Origin: a virus
Length of the DNA stretch: 28,031 nt
Reading direction: 5' to 3' (one strand)
IMG/VR virus record: IMGVR_UViG_3300020281_000105
Coordinates: 1 to 28,031 of that record
In this document: positions 22,101 through 28,031 of the stretch, one piece after another
How positions within the stretch are numbered: the stretch's first letter is position 1
How the letters are laid out: every line of letters starts with the position of its first letter
Notes under the pieces: generated by a model
Told to the model about the DNA's origin: nothing
The model's input: the letters and a program-made list of their open reading frames with translations, nothing else
The model's database searches: none
Made by a program: the position numbers and the translations under genes

Positions 22101-24631
22101 ACAATACCCGTGCATTCAGTTTTACTACTGCAGGAACTGGTGTTCTTATTACAGTTACAGGACAACCTAGTGACGCAAGTATAGAAGCAGGTGCTGGTAC
22201 AAATGCTACATTCGGTCCTGTATCAGCTATCAGTTCTGATGGATCTACCATTACATATCAATGGGAACTATCTACTGACAGTGGTGCTAACTGGTCTGCC
22301 CTATCTGAAGGTAGTGGTTATACTAACGTGACAAGTAATACATTGACAGTCAATGATGACTATGGAAAAAATTCATATCAGTTCCGTTGTAAGTTAGATA
22401 CTAATACCGCAGTGGCATCAGCTTATACTAATGCTGTCACACTAACAGTATTCAGAGTGATTACTGTAAATACACAACCAGTAAACTCTACACCTGTTGC
22501 TCCAGCTACAGGATCATTTACAGCGGTGGGCTCAACTGCAGATGGTGCACCAATCACATATCAATGGTATAAATCTGAGAACGGTGATGGAGTAAACTTC
22601 AATGATATAAGTGGTGCTACCTCATCCACATATACTACAGGTGCTACAACTTACGATGCTGATTATGGTGATTACTACTTATGTAAATTAAATGCAGTAG
22701 GTGCAACTGGTATCTTTGCAAACACTGTTAGATTATTTGTAACTAGAACAATTAATATTACCACTCAACCTCAAGGAACTACAGGTGCTGTTGGTGGAAC
22801 AAGAACATTCAGTGTCGTAGCAAATACTTCAGATAATGATTCTGGAGATATAACATACCAATGGCAGATATCAAATACAGGTGGTGCTTCTTGGAGTAAT
22901 GTATCTGCAGGAACTGGTGGAACTACAGCAACTTATGTAACTCCTACATTAGATGCATCCTACGATGCAAATCAGTTCCGTTGTGTATTGTCTTGTACAG
23001 GTGCTACACAGATAGCATCAAATGCTGTTACCTTACAGGTAGAAACAGTAACTGTTAATGTTGTAAATCAACCACAGGATGCAACTGTAAATGAAACAGC
23101 TACAGCAACATTCAGTTGTACTGGATCAGTTACTATGTCAATCATTGGTGGTAATGCTGCGTCTTCATCATATGATAGTGAATCATGGACAACACCTGGT
23201 GGTGGAGGAGGATCAGAAAATGCTCAAAGTCAATCAGATCATAGTCCAAACGTAAGTTTCCAATGGCAGAAATCAGATGATGGAGGAGCAAACTGGGCAA
23301 ATATAGGTGGTGCAACAAGTTCAAGTTATACAACTGCTGGCACAGTATATGCTACAGATAATGCTGATCAGTATCGTTGTGAGTTAGATGCAGTTGGTGC
23401 AACTGTCAAGGCATATACAAATGCTGTAACTCTGACTGTACAAAGAACATTTGCTATTACCGCACAACCATCTAACGTAACATCTAATGAGGGTGCTACC
23501 AGTAACTTCACTATATCGGCATCAACAAGTAGTGGAACTCCAACATACCAGTGGCAAAAATCTGATGATGGTGGTGCAAACTATGCAAATGTTTCTACTG
23601 GTACAGGTGGAACAACAGATTCATATACAACTGGAACTTTAATATTTGCTGATGATAATAACGATCGTTTCCAATGTATCGTATCTCTTGTTGGATCTGC
23701 TGCACCTATAACTTCTGGTTTTGCATTACAGACTGTATTGCGTGTTATCACTATCAGTCAACAACCTCAAAACACTGCTGTTATTGAAGGACAGACTGCA
23801 AGTTTCAGTGTAACTGCTGCTATTACTAGTGGCTCAATTACATATCAGTGGCAGATATCAACTGATAGTGGAGCAAATTGGAGTGCTATTAATGGTGCAA
23901 ACTCAGCGTCATATACAACACCTGCAACAACATACCCAATTAATCCATCAGAACAATTCCGTTGTGTTCTATCAAACACTAATGCAACTTCTGTAACAAC
24001 TACAGCTGCCACTTTAACTGTTAATGAATCAGAGTTTGTATCTGCTCCAACTACTGTTACACCATTTATAGATCCAGATACTACTAAGACTTTATCAAGA
24101 CAACCAGTTATTACTACATCTGCATTCGTTCAAGAATATGCAGGCTCAACACATAGTTCTTCTTACTGGAGAATTAGAAGAGTTAATGATAACGTAACTG
24201 TCTATGATACTAACAATATAAATCTTAATGGAGATAGTGCAAATAAAACTAGTCTCACAGTACCTGCAGGAGTTCTTGAATTTGATACTCAGTATTCAGT
24301 TCAGGTTAAGTTCAGGGATCAGAATGGTTTGCAAAGTGCATACTCAAGTGCATCGTCATTTACTACTCCATTTGTTGATCAACCAGAGATACAAGTTATC
24401 ACACCTGCATTCAATCCTACTGTTACAGCGTTGACTGCACAAGTGAAAAGTGGTTTCCAACACACATCAACATTCTGGCAGTTCTCACCAGCAGTTACAT
24501 TTACTAATATAGTACATGAATCTAGAGACAACAGTGTAAACAAATTATCTTACACTCTTCCTAATGCTGTGACGCTTAGTGCGAATACTCTTTATTATGT
24601 AAGAATTAGATTCAACGTTAATCCTGTATAA
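19139..24631 (+). CDS. Multidomain virion protein: subtilisin-type protease flanked by cupredoxin-like domains, with Ig-like and FN3-like repeats
   Basis: Start chosen at ATG 19139 (1830 aa); TTG 19127 lies nearer GAAGGA and is a possible alternative. Residues 1-75 resemble an I9-type subtilase propeptide (KKVVIRVSGNYS ... LNALNVVKKAFWDKL). A cupredoxin-like unit follows, with H162 (NTHPIRF) and C214, H217, M220 (YYYCLNHAGMG). Peptidase S8 comes next with all catalytic residues: D272 (VDIYILDSGVRG), H332 (DNDHGTYCAILAAG), N450 (RSAGNG) and S550 (GGTSFSCPLVAGIMA). A second cupredoxin-like unit has H712 (SGSHPFYLKS) and C758, H761, M764 (YYYQCSNHNAM). Then come a putative-Ig (He_PIG-like) segment near 930-1000, six Ig-like repeats (about 1001-1629) and two FN3-like domains (1632-1830). 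Directly upstream of gp13, it is probably a virion component; it could self-process or cut host surface or phage proteins. No secretion signal is seen. Confidence 0.8.
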   Translation: MKKVVIRVSGNYSLDSACAAILKLYGFLTNYKAYRSFKTFSLECPEQYESGLLDKLNALNVVKKAFWDKLAYSSGAVSAQGVEVQTSGDVVAQSTTNTRNITGSSTNTIYVKVISNWQGSGANVFAFSTDGGSTYSVTSFFSGFLQGATYVFDQSDPTNNTHPIRFSTTPDGSYTTGGVEFSSGVTYNGVAGSSGANTTVVFGSSTPSVLYYYCLNHAGMGRYDTSPNRYGTLNVHDFWHLDRLTKQDRQYMNGQYSNSGQTGDGVDIYILDSGVRGASRPTGNNAALHPELYDPDFVTDLNGTAEQQNYRVYQLPHYAGDYGTNNEDDNDHGTYCAILAAGRTCGFASNAKIYALKCLNSSGSGTYTAILNAYQAVIDHNDSGNANYKGNTRPAIVNTSIGSGLPSQSYPYVELNDAGDDTGTDEEVLDDIEGTIAASQKILICRSAGNGFKDSGDNFAGPLMSKVVVGARTAGYADNTTGGVNNVDVDQAKISVGATDYNDRWADFSNYGAGATVCAPGKNIRLPKYDWTANTPYTSTANYATIGGTSFSCPLVAGIMACWAGKNGYTLTTNNFATLGKQFIRGTGNTGDITKGVTQLYPTNSIEERKLPTNPYTVTSGSNNIVISFNSSDNSHFIGNVGKKVQLRTTGSTEGGGSNALTYNITTTAPSFSFYTLSGTDRNGGVNGNNVGVTVYVGDTINFNLSGVSGSHPFYLKSVQGTGTTNQVSTPAATGQGSTGTATVSWTPNTAGTYYYQCSNHNAMNGTITVQNDPGAGGVVLGGTDISALSQGGWLNITAEDSINNTVTVQSAGNASATATGGGSNNYLALINSEAITHESTDGVVSTSTQLRSQTDAQEAQGTSVYDNVKYYPVDSGVDFKYDANTDVLTKKRGAFFPYVDTTVTWAQSSGAITGSPFTNGASVSIDLGLSGQTFASEPTYELYTTTGDALGASGLSLNTTTGVLSGTVTSDYIDTTFNFSVVEQITNNTRAFSFTTAGTGVLITVTGQPSDASIEAGAGTNATFGPVSAISSDGSTITYQWELSTDSGANWSALSEGSGYTNVTSNTLTVNDDYGKNSYQFRCKLDTNTAVASAYTNAVTLTVFRVITVNTQPVNSTPVAPATGSFTAVGSTADGAPITYQWYKSENGDGVNFNDISGATSSTYTTGATTYDADYGDYYLCKLNAVGATGIFANTVRLFVTRTINITTQPQGTTGAVGGTRTFSVVANTSDNDSGDITYQWQISNTGGASWSNVSAGTGGTTATYVTPTLDASYDANQFRCVLSCTGATQIASNAVTLQVETVTVNVVNQPQDATVNETATATFSCTGSVTMSIIGGNAASSSYDSESWTTPGGGGGSENAQSQSDHSPNVSFQWQKSDDGGANWANIGGATSSSYTTAGTVYATDNADQYRCELDAVGATVKAYTNAVTLTVQRTFAITAQPSNVTSNEGATSNFTISASTSSGTPTYQWQKSDDGGANYANVSTGTGGTTDSYTTGTLIFADDNNDRFQCIVSLVGSAAPITSGFALQTVLRVITISQQPQNTAVIEGQTASFSVTAAITSGSITYQWQISTDSGANWSAINGANSASYTTPATTYPINPSEQFRCVLSNTNATSVTTTAATLTVNESEFVSAPTTVTPFIDPDTTKTLSRQPVITTSAFVQEYAGSTHSSSYWRIRRVNDNVTVYDTNNINLNGDSANKTSLTVPAGVLEFDTQYSVQVKFRDQNGLQSAYSSASSFTTPFVDQPEIQVITPAFNPTVTALTAQVKSGFQHTSTFWQFSPAVTFTNIVHESRDNSVNKLSYTLPNAVTLSANTLYYVRIRFNVNPV
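22140..24030 (+). repeat. Six tandem Ig-like repeats in the subtilase protein gene
   Basis: Six protein-level units of about 95 to 130 residues begin near 22140, 22455, 22741, 23041, 23441 and 23738. Each starts 'RxItVxxQP', has a central ITYQWQxSxDxGANW and ends in 'YxCxLxxxGA...TNAVTLTV', the Trp and late Cys pattern of Ig-like folds. Repeat 4 carries a Ser/Gly-rich insertion (about 23140-23240, including TPGGGGGSEN). Divergence among units suggests old duplication. Confidence 0.75.
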
Positions 24632-24632
24632 C

Positions 24633-25448
24633 ATGGCTTCACCATCAACAAGAGAAGGACTTATCGACTACGCATTGCGTCAGAACGGTGCTCCTGTTTT
24701 AGAAATTAATATTGAAGATGATCAGATATCTGATCTAGTAGATGATGCTATCCAATTTTATAATGAAAGACATATGGATGGTTACATTAGAACCCATCTA
24801 AAAGTTCAGTTTACTCAGGCCATGATTGATGCCATGACAACTGACACTACTACTCAAGTAACAGCTGCAACATCATCAGCACTAGCAGTTGACTGGAAGG
24901 AACAGAATAATTATCTTAAAGTTCCTGAGCATGTTACTAGTGTTATAAAAGTATTTCCATTCCAATCTAAGAACGTAACTAATTTATTTGATGTTAGATA
25001 TCAGTGGAGATTAAATGATCTATGGGATCTAACTAACACAGAAATTTTAACCTATGAGATGGTTAATAGAAGACTAGAAGATATCTATTATCTCTTAGAA
25101 GGACAGAAGCAAACTAGATTCCAGATGAGAGGAGATAGATTATATCTAGATTTAGATTTTAAAACTGATGTAAATGATGGAGACTTCTTAGTTCTTGAGG
25201 TCTATCGTGCACTAGATCCTACAAATACATCTGCAGTTTACAATGATCTTTGGATGAAAAGATATGTATCTGCACTTATACAAAGACAGTGGGGTGCAAA
25301 CTTAATCAAGTTCCAAGGAGCACAGTTGCCTGGTGGAATTACAATGAATGGAGAGTTTATATACAACGAAGGTAAAGAGAAAGTAGCGAAACTAGAAGAA
25401 GAAATGATATCTCAATATGAGACACCACCCCTTGACATGATTGGCTAA
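24633..25448 (+). CDS. 13: Neck / head completion protein gp13
   Basis: This 271-residue protein starts one base after the subtilase gene stop and overlaps gp14 as TAATG. The opening STREGLIDYALRQNGAPVLE, INIEDDQISDLVDDAIQFYN and the following ERHMDG closely resemble gp13 neck proteins of marine T4-like phages. With gp14, gp13 forms the neck that closes the filled head and receives the tail. It is somewhat shorter than T4 gp13 (309 aa). The order gp13-gp14-gp15-gp16 that follows is the T4 order, which fixes the identity well. Confidence 0.88.
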   Translation: MASPSTREGLIDYALRQNGAPVLEINIEDDQISDLVDDAIQFYNERHMDGYIRTHLKVQFTQAMIDAMTTDTTTQVTAATSSALAVDWKEQNNYLKVPEHVTSVIKVFPFQSKNVTNLFDVRYQWRLNDLWDLTNTEILTYEMVNRRLEDIYYLLEGQKQTRFQMRGDRLYLDLDFKTDVNDGDFLVLEVYRALDPTNTSAVYNDLWMKRYVSALIQRQWGANLIKFQGAQLPGGITMNGEFIYNEGKEKVAKLEEEMISQYETPPLDMIG

Positions 25449-26785
25449 TGGCAAGATCTACATACTTTACTCATGGTACTAGGAACGAACAGTTTCTATT
25501 ACAGAACCTAGTAGAAGAACATCTCAAAATGTTTGGGATGGATGTCCTTTACTGCCCTCGTAAGATGGTTATGAAGGATGGTGTTTTTAATGAAGAAAGT
25601 ATTTCTGAATTTGATGATGCATATATTATAGAAGGATACCTAGAGAACTTTGATGGGTTCCAAGGTGGTGGAGATTTGATGACTAAGTTTGGTATTAGAC
25701 AAACAGATGAATTAACTTTGGTAATCTCTCAACAAAGATTTTCAGATTTAATTTCTCAGTTTTTACTTCTAGATAAAGGTACAACTATTGAAGTTGGAGA
25801 AAGGCCACAAGAAGGAGATCTAATATACTTCCCAATAACTAGCAATTTCTTTGAGATTAAATTTGTAGAACATGAAGAACCTTTCTACCAACTCGGTAAA
25901 GGTTATGTTTATAAACTTAAATGTGAGCTCTTTGAATACAGCAACGAGCAAGGTGATCTATTTGAAGGTGATGAGGATCTTATTGATTACGGATATACTG
26001 TTAAGCATTACTATCTCACAACCAATGGTGTCACTGCAACTGGAACTCCAGTTATTGACAATGGTGGTATTGATCAGATCTATATCACTAACAATGGTAG
26101 CAAATATAATGAGACACCTGCAATTACTATTTCTGGTAATGGATCCAATGCAGCTGCTACTGCATTCATGACAAACATTACTGTGTCTGGTGGATCACCA
26201 ACTAAATCTGCAGTCATAAGAGGGATTGTTAATCAAGGACAACTCATGTCTGTAAACATAGTAGATGGTGGAGAGGGATATGATGAAGATAGAGCAACTC
26301 TTCAGATAACTGATCCTGATGCTGGTGGTGTAAAGGCAACCATCACACCAACTTTTACCAATGGAGTATTGACTGCAATCAATATTTTAAATGGTGGATC
26401 TGGTTACAGAAGTGTTAAACTTATAGATATTACTAATGCAGGTACTGGTTATACAGCTGCAACAATGGCATTTACTGCTGCACCACAAGGAATATCTGGA
26501 ACTTTCACAGTGCCAGAAACAGTTACTGGTGGTACTACTGGTGCAACAGCTCAGATGGTTGAGTGGGATGCACAAGAAGGTTGGATCAAACTTAAATCGC
26601 CAACTGCTACTTTCGCTATAGGTGAAACCATTATGGGTTCAGACTCTGGTGCTACCATGGTGCTAGATAATAGGGATGAGATGGCAACAACAGATACTAA
26701 ATATTCTGATAGTGTTACCTTTGAAAATCTCGGTGACGATATTTTAGACTTTAGTGAAACAAACCCATTTGGAGTAATGACTTAA
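25448..26785 (+). CDS. 14: Neck protein gp14 with a large repeat-bearing insertion
   Basis: This 445-residue protein is far longer than T4 gp14 (256 aa). Residues 1-185 carry the gp14 signature (TYFTHGTRNEQFLLQNLVEE, FNEESISEFDDAYIIEGYLE, NFDGFQGGGDLMTKFGIRQT), and the last 30 residues, with DDILDFSETNPFGVMT, are the normal gp14 end. Between them, about residues 186-414 form an insertion of GGxGY repeats (TNNGSKYNETPAITISGNGS, VDGGEGYDEDRATLQI, LNGGSGYRSVKL, NAGTGYTAATMAF) plus a TTGATAQM / DSGATMVL pair. These repeats resemble those in the giant fibre gene. Gp14 builds the neck with gp13; the insertion probably forms a surface decoration on it. Confidence 0.88.
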   Translation: MARSTYFTHGTRNEQFLLQNLVEEHLKMFGMDVLYCPRKMVMKDGVFNEESISEFDDAYIIEGYLENFDGFQGGGDLMTKFGIRQTDELTLVISQQRFSDLISQFLLLDKGTTIEVGERPQEGDLIYFPITSNFFEIKFVEHEEPFYQLGKGYVYKLKCELFEYSNEQGDLFEGDEDLIDYGYTVKHYYLTTNGVTATGTPVIDNGGIDQIYITNNGSKYNETPAITISGNGSNAAATAFMTNITVSGGSPTKSAVIRGIVNQGQLMSVNIVDGGEGYDEDRATLQITDPDAGGVKATITPTFTNGVLTAINILNGGSGYRSVKLIDITNAGTGYTAATMAFTAAPQGISGTFTVPETVTGGTTGATAQMVEWDAQEGWIKLKSPTATFAIGETIMGSDSGATMVLDNRDEMATTDTKYSDSVTFENLGDDILDFSETNPFGVMT

Positions 26786-26786
26786 T

Positions 26787-27791
26787 ATGTTAGGGACATA
26801 CACATATAATAAGATTATTAGAAAGTGCGTAATAGGATTTGGTACGCTCTTCAATAACATAGAAGTCCGTAAGGAAAACAAAGACGGCTCAGTATACAGT
26901 AGGATGAAAGTACCACTAGCGTACGGTCCTCGACAGAAATTTTTAGCAAGACTAGAACAACAGGCAGATCTAAACCAGAAGGTTGCGATCACAGTTCCCC
27001 GTTTGTCATTTGAGATGACAGGAATATCATATGATAGTTCTAGGAAACTTGCCCCTATTACTATGAACGTAAAGTCAGGTGATAAGGATACAATAAGAAA
27101 ACAGTTCACACCTGTACCATATAATATTGATTTTGAACTCAATGTTATATCAAAAACCAACGACGAAAGTTTAGAAATACTAGAACAGATAGTTCCAGTC
27201 TTTCAACCATCATATCAAATGACTATTAAGTTGGTTGATGATATGAAAGACTATAGGGACATACCTATTATATTGAATAGTATTTCCTATAGTGATGACT
27301 ACGAAGGATCTTTTGATGACAAAAAGATAACTCTGGTCACTATGCAATTTACTTGCAAGACATACATCTTTGGACCTGTTGGAACTCAAGGACCTATCAA
27401 GAAGGCAAAAGCAGATATTTACACTACTATGCCTTCTGCTGCAGCAACCAGACAGGTTGAGTATCAGGTTACACCAAGAGCTCTTACAGATAAAAACAAA
27501 GATGGTACTACAGAACTTGCAGGTGCTATCACCTCAAGAAACTTAACTGTTGAGGTGGTGGACTACAGCAACATTCCTACTCAATCATATATTGAAGTTG
27601 GTAATGAAGTGATGTATGTCAAGAGTAAAACTTCTCCAAATAAACTATCTGTTAGAAGAGCACAGAATGGTACTACTGCTGCAGCAGCAACATCTGGTAC
27701 CCCTGTTGATCTAGTAGATGCTACTGATGATGCATTGCTAACCAGTGGTGATGACTTTGGATTTAGCGAATCGGTATCGTATTATGAATGA
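26787..27791 (+). CDS. 15: Proximal tail sheath stabilisation protein gp15
   Basis: This 334-residue protein starts one base after the gp14 stop. The motifs GTYTYNKIIRKCVIGFGTLF, KVPLAYGPRQKFLARL, VAITVPRLSFEMTGISYD, and the central FELNVISKTNDESLEILEQI are those of T4 gp15, which caps the tail tube and sheath and joins the tail to the neck. It is longer than T4 gp15 (272 aa). The extra length lies near residues 230-315, including SYIEVGNEVMYV, LSVRRAQNGTTAAAATSG, a small beta module ('IxIgxExMxV...LxVxRGxxGT') that recurs in phage virion proteins. The C-terminus FGFSESVSYYE is conserved-looking. The gene overlaps gp16 by eight bases. Confidence 0.87.
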   Translation: MLGTYTYNKIIRKCVIGFGTLFNNIEVRKENKDGSVYSRMKVPLAYGPRQKFLARLEQQADLNQKVAITVPRLSFEMTGISYDSSRKLAPITMNVKSGDKDTIRKQFTPVPYNIDFELNVISKTNDESLEILEQIVPVFQPSYQMTIKLVDDMKDYRDIPIILNSISYSDDYEGSFDDKKITLVTMQFTCKTYIFGPVGTQGPIKKAKADIYTTMPSAAATRQVEYQVTPRALTDKNKDGTTELAGAITSRNLTVEVVDYSNIPTQSYIEVGNEVMYVKSKTSPNKLSVRRAQNGTTAAAATSGTPVDLVDATDDALLTSGDDFGFSESVSYYE

Positions 27792-28031
27792 TGGATTAGA
27801 TAAAGCATTTGATATTGTTGAGTCAATAGATGATGTGACACCAAAAGCAGAGGTTAAAAAACCTCCCAAGAAGGTGGAAACACAAGATCAAGTACAGGAT
27901 GATTATGAATATGCACGAGGAAATCTTTACGCCTTGGTGGATAAAGGACAAGAAGCTGTCAACGGTGCTCTTGATTTGGCTATGTCTTCTGATCACCCTA
28001 GAGCATACGAAGTTGCTGGACAACTCATCAA
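27784..28031 (+). CDS. 16: Small terminase subunit gp16 (3' end outside window)
   Basis: ATG 27784 lies inside the gp15 3' end and the frame runs open to the window edge (82 codons). The start MNDGLDKAFDIVESIDDVTP, a lysine/proline stretch, and then DDYEYARGNLYALVDKGQEA with SSDHPRAYEVAGQLI match the small terminase of T4-like phages ('DDY..vR.Nm...i..g..a ... DSPRa.EV...l'). The small subunit recognises and regulates DNA packaging by the gp17 motor, which should follow. The position immediately after gp15 is the T4 order. Confidence 0.83.
   Translation, partial: MNDGLDKAFDIVESIDDVTPKAEVKKPPKKVETQDQVQDDYEYARGNLYALVDKGQEAVNGALDLAMSSDHPRAYEVAGQLI

Overview
The window looks like part of the late structural region of a T4-like contractile-tailed phage from AT-rich seawater lineages (cyanophage or pelagiphage type). 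The strongest evidence is the right end, where four consecutive genes read as T4 gp13, gp14 (neck), gp15 (tail sheath stabiliser) and gp16 (small terminase), in T4 order. All genes are on the + strand, packed with 0 to 30 bp gaps or with ATGA/TAATG overlaps. I see no tRNA, CRISPR array, insertion sequence or antisense gene. The host cannot be fixed from this window because no host-diagnostic metabolic gene is present; Prochlorococcus/Synechococcus or SAR11-type hosts are the natural guesses.

Layout. (1) 1-11331: the 3' part of a giant mosaic fibre/virion protein of more than 3,770 residues. It has beta-helix-like segments, several families of internal repeats, a pyocin-knob-like module and LDG fibre motifs. 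(2) 11336-15274: an adhesin cassette. Three proteins share a short N-terminal module and then diverge into a fibrinogen-like domain, a divergent fibrinogen/intelectin-like domain and a receptor-kinase-like glycine-rich domain. Each is followed by a small ORF. (3) 15231-19108: five genes for Fe(II)/2-oxoglutarate oxygenase-like proteins, with a 59-residue coiled-coil protein and an unknown 114-residue protein. (4) 19139-24631: a 1830-residue protein with a propeptide-like start, a cupredoxin-like domain, an intact subtilisin-type protease domain, a second cupredoxin-like domain, six Ig-like repeats and two FN3-like domains. (5) 24633-28031: gp13, gp14, gp15 and the start of gp16.

In T4 the interval before gp13 holds gp12 (short tail fibre) and wac (fibritin). 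Here that position holds a large block for surface recognition and virion decoration. My reading is that the fibre protein and adhesins bind the host surface, the subtilase protein is a virion-associated processing or digesting factor, and the oxygenases may hydroxylate virion proteins or another substrate. The oxygenase role is inference from position only. Four T4-late-promoter-like octamers (NATAAATA) sit near the starts of adhesin A, adhesin C and the subtilase gene, which fits late expression of the block.
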